A DNA stretch of 14,461 nt from an uncultured Bacilli bacterium (lineage in GTDB: Bacteria > Bacillota_I > Bacilli_A > RF39 > UBA660), in contig CANQIR010000008.1 of NCBI GenBank assembly GCA_947624095.1, positions 1-14,461 of the forward strand, written 5' to 3'. Positions 1 through 6,633 of the stretch are shown here, in pieces (positions within the stretch are counted from its first letter, which is position 1; every line of letters begins with the position of its first letter). Position numbers and translations under genes: made by a program. The notes under the pieces are model-generated. The model made no database searches. It had not been told where the DNA came from and was given only the letters and a program-made list of their open reading frames with translations.

Positions 1-2
1 CT

Positions 3-530
3 ATTACTAGAGCTTTAGCAGATCAAGCTAGAACAATTCGGGTGCCAGTACATATGGTAGAAACAATTAATAAGATGGCAAGAATTCAAAGACAAATGAC
101 TTTGGAATTGAATAGAGAACCTTCAGAAGAAGAATTGGCAGAAAAAATGGGTATTTCGATTGAAAAGGTTAGAGAAGTTATTAAGATTAGTCAAGATCCA
201 GTATCACTTGAAACTCCAATTGGAGAAGAGGATGATTCACATCTTGGTGATTTTATTAAAGATGAAAGAAGTATGTCACCGGAAGAGTATGCAACAAATG
301 AAATATTAAAAGAAGAAATTAGATCAGTTTTAATGACTTTACAAGAAAGAGAACAAGAAGTTTTGGAATTAAGATTTGGTTTAATTGATGGAACTAGTCA
401 TACTCTTGAAGAAGTTGGTAAACGTTTTAATGTTACAAGAGAAAGAATTAGACAAATTGAAGCGAAAGCTTTAAGAAAGTTAAGACATCCTTCAAGAGCA
501 AAGAAATTGAAAGACTTTATGACAGAATAA
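3..530 (+). CDS. rpoD: RNA polymerase sigma factor RpoD (SigA), 3' part
   Basis: Housekeeping sigma-70 factor, which directs RNA polymerase to -10/-35 promoters. The reading frame is open from base 3, so the gene continues upstream of the window; the GTG at 42 is an internal Val, not a start. The visible 175 residues begin at the end of region 2.4 ([18 protein letters not shown]). They continue through region 3 (about residues 15-90) to region 4 with its helix-turn-helix ([20 protein letters not shown], about 134-153) and the usual [12 protein letters not shown] tail. Region 3.0 has His17 and Glu20 in a VHMVET context, the pair that in E. coli sigma-70 (H455/E458) reads the extended -10 TG motif. 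Its TAA stop shares one base with the trmK ATG (TAATG), implying translational coupling. rpoD-trmK adjacency is typical of Bacilli. Identification is very secure. Confidence 0.97.
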   Translation: MTRALADQARTIRVPVHMVETINKMARIQRQMTLELNREPSEEELAEKMGISIEKVREVIKISQDPVSLETPIGEEDDSHLGDFIKDERSMSPEEYATNEILKEEIRSVLMTLQEREQEVLELRFGLIDGTSHTLEEVGKRFNVTRERIRQIEAKALRKLRHPSRAKKLKDFMTE

Positions 531-1165
531 TGAAAAAGAAAAGATTAGAAGCAGTTGCTAGTTTAATTGACCCATTTGATAAAGTAATAGACGTTGGGTG
601 TGATCATGGATATTTGAGTATATATTTATGGGAGAATAAACTATGCCGAAAAATACTCGCTAGTGACATTCGAGAAAAACCTTTAGAACAAGCAAGGAAG
701 AATATTCAAAGCAGAGGACTAGATATTGAAACTTGTTTAAGTGATGGACTTAATAATATTGATATTAAAGATTTCGATACTATTGTCGTTGCTGGTATGG
801 GGGCATCTACGATGATGAATATTCTAAGCAATGAAAAAATTAAACATATTAGGAAATTAGTTTTAGCTAGTAATAATGATATGGAAAAATTAAGGAATTT
901 TGTAAGACATATGGGATTTTATTTAAATAGAGAACTAGTAGTCTTAGAAAATAAGAAATACTATGAAATTATGGAATTTATAAGAAGTAAGAAAATTAAT
1001 AGCGAAAATGAAATTAAATATGGTTTAATAAATATGGAATATCAAGAATATTATCAATACTTAGTTAAAAAGGATGAAGATATTCTTAAACACTTAAAAG
1101 TAGATGATAGTAAATATGAGGAATTGAAAGAAAGAATTGAATATTTAAAAAGAACTTTAAAATAG
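530..1165 (+). CDS. trmK: tRNA (adenine(22)-N(1))-methyltransferase TrmK
   Basis: SAM-dependent methyltransferase that makes m1A22 in the D-loop region of tRNA (B. subtilis YqfN family). The 211 aa length fits the family. Motif I is VIDVGCDHGYLSIYL (about residues 19-33). The SAM-side acidic residue lies in ASDIREK (44-50), and the family GMG motif appears as VAGMGAST (87-94), where GMGG is more usual. LASNNDMEKLRNFV (112-125) and the YYEIMEF segment (144-150) match the family's C-terminal part of the catalytic domain. A Glu/Lys/Tyr-rich C-terminus (about 160-210) looks like the helical coiled-coil tail of TrmK. It overlaps rpoD by 1 nt and is probably co-transcribed with it. The NIF3/YqfO gene that normally follows in Bacilli is absent. 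Confidence 0.93.
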   Translation: MKKKRLEAVASLIDPFDKVIDVGCDHGYLSIYLWENKLCRKILASDIREKPLEQARKNIQSRGLDIETCLSDGLNNIDIKDFDTIVVAGMGASTMMNILSNEKIKHIRKLVLASNNDMEKLRNFVRHMGFYLNRELVVLENKKYYEIMEFIRSKKINSENEIKYGLINMEYQEYYQYLVKKDEDILKHLKVDDSKYEELKERIEYLKRTLK

Positions 1166-1170
1166 TTCTT
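1147..1170 (-). terminator. Possible hairpin terminator for the minus-strand gene, in the convergent junction
   Basis: AAGAACT (1150-1156) pairs with AGTTCTT (1164-1170) across a 7-nt loop. Read on the minus strand, the stem runs into five T (1151-1147), as a weak intrinsic terminator would. On the plus strand no T run follows. The hairpin overlaps the trmK stop codon (1163-1165) and reaches the stop codon of the facing gene (1169-1171). The stem has only two G-C pairs, so confidence is modest. Confidence 0.35.
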
Positions 1171-1393
1171 AGATAAAGAAACGGGGAGTTGATGTTGGAA
1201 TGATATTGACTTCTTTTTGTTTGGGCTTAGGACTAGGTTTTAATAGTGAGAATGCTTGTCTAGCATTAGTAATCATTGGTTTTACTTGACCATAAAGAGG
1301 GATTACTTGATTAGCTATTTTTAAAGTTTTAGATAAACCAGCGATTATTTTAGTTAAACTAAAAGGATTTCTTGCAATTTGATATGGAAACAT
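1169..1393 (-). CDS. Small YqfQ/VrrA-like protein
   Basis: A 74-aa minus-strand gene. Residues 13-52 (core KTLKIANQVIPLYGQVKPMI) resemble the conserved helical core of the Bacilli YqfQ/VrrA family, where a pattern like AQKVxxxAQxxGPMxQQYGPxV is followed by a short helix. A Pro/Lys-rich tail follows (about 52-60). I have no established function for the family; in B. subtilis yqfQ lies in the same sigA-yqfN neighbourhood, which supports the match. The start is ATG at 1393-1391, with TGAGGT 8 nt upstream (1407-1402). A closer ATG at 1400-1398 runs straight into TAA and cannot be the start. No signal peptide or membrane segment is evident. The gene is convergent with trmK (3-nt gap) and divergent from the pilus genes. 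Gene reality is likely; family assignment is moderate and from memory. Confidence 0.72.
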   Translation of the reverse strand: MFPYQIARNPFSLTKIIAGLSKTLKIANQVIPLYGQVKPMITNARQAFSLLKPSPKPKQKEVNIIPTSTPRFFI

Positions 1394-1429
1394 ATTACAT
1401 TACCTCACTATAATATATGTTAAATTGTA

Positions 1430-1458
1430 ATTATAATGCAAAAGTAGTTTATATAATT
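1430..1458 (-). promoter_or_regulatory. Possible promoter for the YqfQ-like gene
   Basis: On the minus strand a perfect TATAAT lies at 1435-1430, giving a transcript start near 1423 and a leader of about 30 nt before the ATG. The sequence 17 nt upstream (AATTAT, 1458-1453) is a poor -35, and no TG lies at the extended -10 position. In this AT-rich spacer a TATAAT can arise by chance. Confidence 0.38.
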
Positions 1459-1476
1459 AAAAAAATATGTTATAAT
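1448..1476 (+). promoter_or_regulatory. Extended -10 promoter for pilC-pilD
   Basis: TGTTATAAT (1468-1476) is a perfect extended -10 (TGn followed by TATAAT). The -35 position at 17-nt spacing reads TTTATA (1448-1453), which is weak. A start near 1483 would give a leader of about 28 nt before the GTG start at 1511, carrying GGAGGTG (1497-1503). Confidence 0.6.
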
Positions 1477-1510
1477 TTTAGGGATAGTAAAAGAGTGGAG
1501 GTGTACTTTA

Positions 1511-3178
1511 GTGGGTAGTAAAAAGGGGACAGAAGTACAGACTAACTCTAATAGTCAGAAGGAAGAAAGATTTAATCCGCTTAATTCAATTGCGCATTTT
1601 TTTAATTTAATATATTTAGGGGCTAGAGAAATAATTTATTTTATTATTGATATTTTTGTTTATGCTTGGAGAGGATTCAAATCAATATTTATAGATACTT
1701 TAGCTCATTTATATTATGCCTCTAGTAGTGGGGTTGATAAAGCTTATAGAGGTACTAAGAAAGTACTGGGAGCCGATAATACTGATGCTACTCAACAACA
1801 GGCAAGGAGAAGAAGTAGAAGACGGAAAGTAAGCATTTTAGAAAAAATAGAGGATTTATTAGGAATAACTAAAATGCGCTTGAAAAAATTAGAACAAGAA
1901 AAACGTGTTTTACAGCAGGAATTAGTTGGCGAAGATGCTAAAAGACTTTCAAAACCGACAGTTTATCGTTATACGGCGAAAGATCCTAAAGGAAAAATTG
2001 TTTCTGGTTGTTTTACTGGCTTTTCAAAATTGGATGTTAATACTTTCTTAGTAAATGAAGGCTATGACGTGTTTAAAATTGAGACAGGTAAATGGATTAA
2101 TTTTGTTTATGGCGAAAGTGGCGTTTTAGCTAAGAAGATGAGTAATAAAGATTTAATATTCTGGTTAACACAGTTATCTACCTATGTTAAAAGTGGGATT
2201 CCTTTAACGGATGCTGTAAGAATTTTGGGGAATCAAATGGGAAAATCTTCAGGAAGAAAGCGAGTATTTGATACTATCGTTTATGAGTTAACTATGGGTA
2301 CAGCTTTTTCGGAAGCTTTGGAAAAGCAAGGAAGTTTATTTCCACCATTATTAATCAATATGTTAAAAGCGGCTGAAGCTACTGGAGAATTAGCGGAAAC
2401 GCTAGATGATATGGCAAATTATTATCAAGAAACAGAGACAACAAGGAAACAGATGATTAGTGCAATGACTTATCCGGCAATTATTACGGTATTTGCATTA
2501 GCAGTAGTAACTTTTATTATAGTTTATGTCGTACCGCAATTTACGCAGATATTTAATTCTTTGGGCAGCGATATTAATGGACTTACTTTGTTTATTGTTA
2601 TGTTATCAAATAATTTAAAGTCCAATCTAGTTTTGTATATAATTGTTATTGTGGTACTGATAGTTTTGTTTTATATTGCTTATAAGAATATAAAAGCATT
2701 TAGAAAAACTGTCCAGGTAGCATTAATGCATATACCGGTAGTTGGTAATATGATTATTTATAGTGAAATGGCAATTTTTTCAAAGACATTTAGTTCTTTA
2801 CTTAAAAATAACGTATTTATTACTGATAGTATGGATATATTAAGTAAAATTACAAATAATGAGGTTTATAAAGAAATAATGTTTGATACAATATCTAATA
2901 TTGCTGTTGGAGGAAAGATTAGTGAAACTTTTGCTGATCATTGGGCAGTACCAGATGTAGCGTATTATATGATTGTTACTGGTGAATCAACTGGGGAGTT
3001 AGCTAGTATGATGAATACAGTTAGTAGGTATTATCAAGAACAACATTCAATGCTAGTAAATAGTTTAAAAAGTTTTATTGAACCACTTATGATAGCATTA
3101 TTAGCAGTTATGGTAGGTGTTATTGTAATGTCAGTTGTAATGCCAATGTTTGATTTGTATTCAAAGATTTCTATGTAG
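1511..3178 (+). CDS. pilC: Type IV pilus / type II secretion platform protein (PilC/GspF family) with long N-terminal extension
   Basis: Integral-membrane platform protein of type IV pilus, competence pseudopilus or type II secretion machines; it couples the cytoplasmic ATPase to pilin assembly. Two T2SF domains are visible: residues about 210-345 (YVKSGIPLTDAV, AAEATGELAETL, then a membrane helix about 322-342) and about 417-550 (LLKNNVFITDSM, VTGESTGELASM, then a helix about 522-545). A central membrane helix lies at about 373-391. The linker at about 151-195 (YTAKDPKGKIVSG) is the normal GspF entry domain. At 555 aa it exceeds the usual 350-410 by an N-terminal stretch of about 150 residues. 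That stretch has a hydrophobic helix (about 36-62), an Arg cluster (98-106) and a predicted coiled coil (about 107-145). The start is GTG, with GGAGGTG 7 nt upstream. pilD follows directly, and its ribosome-binding site overlaps this gene's stop codon. Confidence 0.92.
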   Translation: MGSKKGTEVQTNSNSQKEERFNPLNSIAHFFNLIYLGAREIIYFIIDIFVYAWRGFKSIFIDTLAHLYYASSSGVDKAYRGTKKVLGADNTDATQQQARRRSRRRKVSILEKIEDLLGITKMRLKKLEQEKRVLQQELVGEDAKRLSKPTVYRYTAKDPKGKIVSGCFTGFSKLDVNTFLVNEGYDVFKIETGKWINFVYGESGVLAKKMSNKDLIFWLTQLSTYVKSGIPLTDAVRILGNQMGKSSGRKRVFDTIVYELTMGTAFSEALEKQGSLFPPLLINMLKAAEATGELAETLDDMANYYQETETTRKQMISAMTYPAIITVFALAVVTFIIVYVVPQFTQIFNSLGSDINGLTLFIVMLSNNLKSNLVLYIIVIVVLIVLFYIAYKNIKAFRKTVQVALMHIPVVGNMIIYSEMAIFSKTFSSLLKNNVFITDSMDILSKITNNEVYKEIMFDTISNIAVGGKISETFADHWAVPDVAYYMIVTGESTGELASMMNTVSRYYQEQHSMLVNSLKSFIEPLMIALLAVMVGVIVMSVVMPMFDLYSKISM

Positions 3179-3186
3179 GTGGTTTT

Positions 3187-3939
3187 ATGGTATGGATATT
3201 CTTTATTTATGGGTTACTTTTTGGATCGTTTTATATGGCGTTAGCTGATAGATGGTGTCAAAATAAATCGATTATTAAACCTAGAAGTCATTGTGATTAT
3301 TGTGGACATACTTTGGCTTTTTATGAATTAATTCCGGTATTATCTTATATATTTTTAGGTGGTAAGTGTAAGGAATGTAAGAAGAGATTATCAATAGTTT
3401 ATCCTCTAGTTGAACTATTAACTGGTGGATTATTTGCAATGGCTTATTATTTATATGGTTTAAGTCCTAAACTCATTATTATGCTAGCTTTAGCATCATT
3501 ACTAGTTATTACTTATGTTAGTGATTTTAAATATTTAGTGATATTAGATGTTCCTTTATTAATCGTATGTGTAATTGTTTTTGGAGTAATATTATGGACG
3601 GAAGGATTAGTAAGTGGACTTTGGCATTTGATATCGGGAATTATAATGTTTTTAATGATGTTATTAGTGAAAATAGTGGGAGATAAGAAATTTAAAAGAG
3701 AATCTTTAGGGGGAGGAGATGTTAAATTATCTTTTCTTTTTGGTTTAACTTTAAATTTTTATCTAGGTGTTTTGGTATTAGTAATTGGTTCTTTTTTAAC
3801 TTATCCAATGGCAGTATATTATATTTTTAAGAAGAAGGAAGTGGAAATTCCTTTTGGGCCTTTTTTGGTTACGGGATTGGTAATTGTCTTTGTTTTGCAA
3901 AATCAATTAACAGAGATATTACGGCTGCTAATTCTCTAA
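3187..3939 (+). CDS. pilD: Prepilin peptidase / N-methyltransferase (A24 family)
   Basis: Membrane aspartic protease that cleaves prepilin leader peptides and methylates the new N-terminus. The 250-aa protein has the full bacterial layout. It starts with an N-terminal helix and GSFYMALADR (13-22). The cytoplasmic zinc-binding loop has two CxxC pairs (C36/C39 and C61/C64). Several membrane helices follow. The first catalytic Asp lies in SDFKYLVILD (D113, with D121 nearby) and the second in GGGDVKL (D178), with IPFGPFL (221-227) near the end. Having the four-Cys loop suggests both peptidase and methylase activity. The ATG is preceded by AGGTGG at 3177-3182, formed partly from the pilC stop codon, so the two are probably co-translated. 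No pilin substrates lie in the window; the ComG-type competence pilus is one candidate. Confidence 0.95.
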   Translation: MVWIFFIYGLLFGSFYMALADRWCQNKSIIKPRSHCDYCGHTLAFYELIPVLSYIFLGGKCKECKKRLSIVYPLVELLTGGLFAMAYYLYGLSPKLIIMLALASLLVITYVSDFKYLVILDVPLLIVCVIVFGVILWTEGLVSGLWHLISGIIMFLMMLLVKIVGDKKFKRESLGGGDVKLSFLFGLTLNFYLGVLVLVIGSFLTYPMAVYYIFKKKEVEIPFGPFLVTGLVIVFVLQNQLTEILRLLIL

Positions 3940-3941
3940 AC

Positions 3942-3970
3942 TTGTAAAAGTAAGTAAAAGTTGATAGAAT
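3942..3970 (+). promoter_or_regulatory. Promoter of the ireB-ruvX-mltG operon
   Basis: TTGTAA (3942-3947), a 17-nt spacer and TAGAAT (3965-3970) form a good sigma-A promoter, with TG at 3962-3963 in the extended -10 position. A start near 3977 leaves a leader of about 20 nt, holding AGGTGA (3987-3992) before the ATG at 3997. No terminator is visible after pilD, so read-through from upstream is also possible. Confidence 0.68.
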
Positions 3971-3996
3971 AGTGTTGTGTATTGGTAGGTGATTTT

Positions 3997-4242
3997 ATGG
4001 ACAAAACAACTTTATTTGATGTAGAGCTTCTAAAAGAAGAGAATGTTTCTAGGACTTTACGGGAAGTTTATGATTCTTTAAAAGAAAGAGGATATAATCC
4101 GATAAATCAAATTGTCGGTTATATCATAAGTGGTGATCCAGGGTATATTTCAAGTTATCAGGATGCGAGAAAGAAAATTATGAATATTGATAGGTCGGAA
4201 TTAACAGCAATTATCTTGGAAGCTTATTTAAAGAAGATTTGA
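3997..4242 (+). CDS. ireB: IreB family regulatory phosphoprotein
   Basis: Small cytosolic protein of 81 aa (B. subtilis YrzL, Enterococcus faecalis IreB). In E. faecalis it is phosphorylated by the PASTA-domain Ser/Thr kinase IreK and tunes cephalosporin/cell-envelope stress resistance. The core YNPINQIVGYIISGDPGYI (about residues 33-51) is the family signature and is very well conserved. The N-terminus MDKTTLF has Thr4 and Thr5; E. faecalis IreB is phosphorylated on N-terminal threonines (T4 and T7 from memory), so the target region is kept but shifted. I chose ATG 3997 rather than an in-frame TTG at 3982 because AGGTGA lies 4 nt before the ATG, the same arrangement as pilD, and family members start there. 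It overlaps ruvX by 4 nt. Confidence 0.92.
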   Translation: MDKTTLFDVELLKEENVSRTLREVYDSLKERGYNPINQIVGYIISGDPGYISSYQDARKKIMNIDRSELTAIILEAYLKKI

Positions 4243-4661
4243 GAGTATTAGGATTAGATTTAGGAACTAAGACATTAGGACTGGCTATTAGCGATCGAAG
4301 CAATACGCTTGGTAGTGTTTTAGGCGTCCTTAGATATGATAATTATGATACTTTAGTAAAGGAACTAGATATGATTATCAAAGAAAAAGATGTTGGGACT
4401 ATAGTATTAGGATTACCAAAAAATATGGACAATACATTAGGATTTGCTTCGGAAAGAACTTTAAATTTTAAAAAAGTTTTGGAAGATAATTTAGATATAC
4501 CAGTAGTATTAGAAGATGAAAGACTAACAACAGTTGAAGCAGAAAATATCTTATTGGAAGCAGATTTAAGTAGAAAAAAAAGAAAGAATATTATTGACGG
4601 GGTGGCGGCATTGATAATACTTGAAAGTTATTTGAGAAGGAGAGAAAACGATGGAAAATGA
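4239..4661 (+). CDS. ruvX: Putative pre-16S rRNA nuclease / Holliday junction resolvase (YqgF/RuvX family)
   Basis: RNase H-fold nuclease of the YqgF family, linked to 16S rRNA 5'-end maturation in E. coli and also annotated as a Holliday junction resolvase homologue. The 140-aa length is typical. Three acidic sites are visible: D7 in GLDLGTKTLG, D93/E94 in EDERLTTVEAE (92-102), and D120 in DGVAALIILESYL (120-132). VLGLPKNMDNTLG (56-68) is the usual substrate-loop motif. The start is TTG at 4239, overlapping the ireB stop (TTGA); no ATG exists at the conserved N-terminus and the protein begins exactly at the family strand MRVLGLD. The upstream ribosome-binding site is weak, so expression probably depends on coupling to ireB. 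B. subtilis keeps the order yrzL-yrrK-yrzB. Confidence 0.93.
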   Translation: MRVLGLDLGTKTLGLAISDRSNTLGSVLGVLRYDNYDTLVKELDMIIKEKDVGTIVLGLPKNMDNTLGFASERTLNFKKVLEDNLDIPVVLEDERLTTVEAENILLEADLSRKKRKNIIDGVAALIILESYLRRRENDGK

Positions 4662-4944
4662 TAAAAGTGTGTTTACAATAATGAATGATGAAGGGAAAGA
4701 AGTGGAATGTGAAGTCTTATTTACTTTTGATAGTGATGAGACAAAGAAGAGTTATATAGTTTATACGGATAATACATTAGATGAAAATGGTAGTACGAAA
4801 GTATATGCTTCAACTTATGATCCAACGGGGAAGGATGCGACTTTAGGACCTATTGAAAGTGAAAAAGAATGGTTAGTAGTAGAAAATATATTATCTTCAA
4901 TTCAAAGTAAAACTGATATAGATACAAATGGAGCTAATAATTGA
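4651..4944 (+). CDS. DUF1292 family protein (YrzB-like)
   Basis: Small acidic protein of 97 aa whose family (DUF1292, B. subtilis YrzB) has no established function but sits next to ireB-ruvX in most Bacilli. Visible family features are FTIMNDEGKEVECEVLFTF at residues 8-26, a strand KKSYIVYTDN (about 32-41), and VYASTYDP (51-58). EKEWLVVENIL (71-81) lies near the end and is followed by a polar tail. It has no signal peptide or membrane helix, so it is cytosolic. Its ATG lies inside the end of ruvX (11-nt overlap), with AAGGAGAG 6 nt upstream, so it can load ribosomes itself. Its stop codon shares one base with the mltG start. Confidence 0.88.
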   Translation: MENDKSVFTIMNDEGKEVECEVLFTFDSDETKKSYIVYTDNTLDENGSTKVYASTYDPTGKDATLGPIESEKEWLVVENILSSIQSKTDIDTNGANN

Positions 4945-6023
4945 TGAAGAGTAAGAAGTTATGGATAATACTTGGAGCGATTGTAGGTTTTATTTTATTA
5001 TTAGTAATTGGTTTAATAGTTTTCTATAAAGTTAGCTTAAAAGCTGTTAATGATAGTGATGAAGTGGTATCTTTTGTGATTAATAGTGGAGAAGTATCTA
5101 AAAATGTTATTGATGATTTAGCTGATGCTAATTTAATTAAAAGTAAAATGGCTGCTTATGTATATGTAAAATTACATAAAGATATTGTTATACAAGCTGG
5201 GGAGTATAATTTAAAAAGAAATATGAGTACCCCTGAAATACTTAATAGCTTTGGTTTAGGGAAGATTACGGGAAATGTAGTTAATATAACTTTTTATGAA
5301 GGGCAAAATTTAACTGATCATCTTAAAATTGCCAGTAAAGCTTTAGGATTTGATTATGATGAAGCTTTAAAATTAGTTGATAGTAAAGATTATTTAGAAG
5401 AAAAGATTGATAAATATTGGTTTTTAACTGATGAAATTCTGGATGAAAGAATTTATCACGGATTAGAGGGATATTTGTTTGCGGATACATATCAATTTAA
5501 TGTTGGAAGTACTGTTGATGATGTAATTACAGCAATGTTAGATAATTTAGCAAATAAGTTAGAGCCTTTAGAAGATGATATTAATGATCGAGGTCTTTCA
5601 ATTCACGAATTAATGACTTTAGCTAGTATTGTGGAAAGTGAAGGTAAAAGCCCACTTGATCGAGCAAAAGTAGCCCAGGTATTTTTGAATAGAATTATTA
5701 ATGGTTATTCTTTAGATAGTGATGTAACGACGAGATATGAGGTAGGTAAATCTTTTCAAGATGGTCTTACATTTGATGATTTAGCAACTTGTACTAATGG
5801 CTATAATACTAATTGGCGTTGTGGACAAAGTAGAGGACTTAGTGTGGGACCAATCGCTAGTCCTAGTTTAGTTTCGATTAAAGCAGCGATATATCCGGAA
5901 CCAAATGATTATTTGTATTTTGTAGCAGATTGTAGTGGAAAAACATATTTTAACTATACAGAAGCGGAACATAATGCTACAATAAATAAGTTGAGAAATG
6001 AAGGCAACTGGTGTGAAGCCTGA
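4944..6023 (+). CDS. mltG: Endolytic peptidoglycan transglycosylase MltG
   Basis: Membrane-anchored enzyme that cuts nascent glycan strands and helps terminate peptidoglycan synthesis (YceG/MltG family). A single N-terminal helix (about residues 6-28) is followed by an extracytoplasmic LysM-like part (about 40-105) and the catalytic domain. The catalytic Glu lies in MTLASIVESEG (about 225-234, Glu at about 231). The C-terminal signature RGLSVGPIASPSLVSIKAA reads SVGPI where PPGPI is usual, then YLYFVAD (about 324-330) and an EHN motif. Four cysteines lie outside the membrane (about 283, 293, 330, 357), two of them 10 residues apart just before the GPI motif, which is unusual. The start is ATG 4944 in TGATG; a TTG codon directly before it is possible but unneeded. 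It sits between cell-wall regulator ireB and the tRNA genes, as in B. subtilis (yrrL). Confidence 0.95.
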   Translation: MKSKKLWIILGAIVGFILLLVIGLIVFYKVSLKAVNDSDEVVSFVINSGEVSKNVIDDLADANLIKSKMAAYVYVKLHKDIVIQAGEYNLKRNMSTPEILNSFGLGKITGNVVNITFYEGQNLTDHLKIASKALGFDYDEALKLVDSKDYLEEKIDKYWFLTDEILDERIYHGLEGYLFADTYQFNVGSTVDDVITAMLDNLANKLEPLEDDINDRGLSIHELMTLASIVESEGKSPLDRAKVAQVFLNRIINGYSLDSDVTTRYEVGKSFQDGLTFDDLATCTNGYNTNWRCGQSRGLSVGPIASPSLVSIKAAIYPEPNDYLYFVADCSGKTYFNYTEAEHNATINKLRNEGNWCEA

Positions 6024-6033
6024 AAGTGAGTGA

Positions 6034-6633
6034 GTGTTTGTGAAAGAAACAATAATGGAAATGGAAGAATATGCTAAGGAGCATAATGTTCCAATAATTG
6101 AGAAAGATTCAATTGTTTTTATAATGAAATATATTAAAGCTAATAATGTTAAAAATATTTTAGAAATTGGTAGTGCGATTGGATATTCAGCAATCTTAAT
6201 GGCTAGTGCGGCGGAAGATGTGCGAGTAACGACAATTGAACGTGATGAAGCTAGATATATGGAAGCTTTAAAGAATGTTAAAAAATGTGGCTTAGAAAGA
6301 AATATTAATGTAGTATATCAAGATGCTTTAGAAGTAAATTTAAAGGATGTAGAGTATGATTTAATATTTATAGATGCAGCAAAGGGTCAATATACGAAAT
6401 TTTTTGAAAAATTCCAATACTTTTTGAGTAAAGATGGTTGTATTATTACAGATAATTTAAAATTCCATGGTTATGTTGGTAATAAAGATAGTATTGAATC
6501 AAAGAATTTAAAAAGTTTGGTTGATAAAATTGAAAAGTATATTGAATTTTTGAAGAATAATCCAGATTTTGAAACGAAATTCTTTGATATTGGCGATGGA
6601 ATTAGTGTCAGTGTGAGAAAAGATGAAAAGTAA
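6034..6633 (+). CDS. trmR: tRNA 5-hydroxyuridine methyltransferase TrmR (YrrM-like O-methyltransferase)
   Basis: Class I SAM O-methyltransferase that, in B. subtilis (YrrM/TrmR), methylates 5-hydroxyuridine at tRNA position 34 to 5-methoxyuridine. The first conserved stretch is MEEYAKEHNVPIIEKDS (about residues 10-26). SAM motif I is ILEIGSAIGYSAILMA (41-56), followed by the acidic ribose contact TIERDEAR and the metal-site signature YDLIFIDAAKGQYTKFF (about 109-125). IITDNLKFHGYV and the C-terminal GDGISVSVRK complete the family pattern. It is about 15 residues shorter at the N-terminus than B. subtilis YrrM. Start choice is uncertain: GTG 6034 abuts a GTGAGTGA repeat, while GTG 6040 sits at a better distance from it; no ATG precedes the conserved region except Met8. 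The last 11 nt overlap trhP1, and both downstream genes act in the same pathway. Confidence 0.93.
   Translation: MFVKETIMEMEEYAKEHNVPIIEKDSIVFIMKYIKANNVKNILEIGSAIGYSAILMASAAEDVRVTTIERDEARYMEALKNVKKCGLERNINVVYQDALEVNLKDVEYDLIFIDAAKGQYTKFFEKFQYFLSKDGCIITDNLKFHGYVGNKDSIESKNLKSLVDKIEKYIEFLKNNPDFETKFFDIGDGISVSVRKDEK

Noticed and set aside
42..44. GTG as the start of the first gene
   Set aside because: The frame is open to base 3 and the upstream residues [13 protein letters not shown] are conserved sigma-70 sequence, so the gene is cut by the window edge.
1393..1400. Start-stop (ATG TAA) just before the YqfQ-like gene as a regulatory minimal ORF
   Set aside because: The ATG is only 1 nt from the Shine-Dalgarno, too close for efficient initiation; chance in AT-rich DNA explains it.
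1394..1510. Intergenic region as a riboswitch or small RNA
   Set aside because: The space is 117 nt, AT-rich and accounted for by two divergent promoters and ribosome-binding sites; no conserved RNA motif or strong hairpin is visible.
3982..3996. TTG start giving ireB five extra residues
   Set aside because: The AGGTGA ribosome-binding site lies inside that stretch, just before ATG 3997, and family members begin at the later position.
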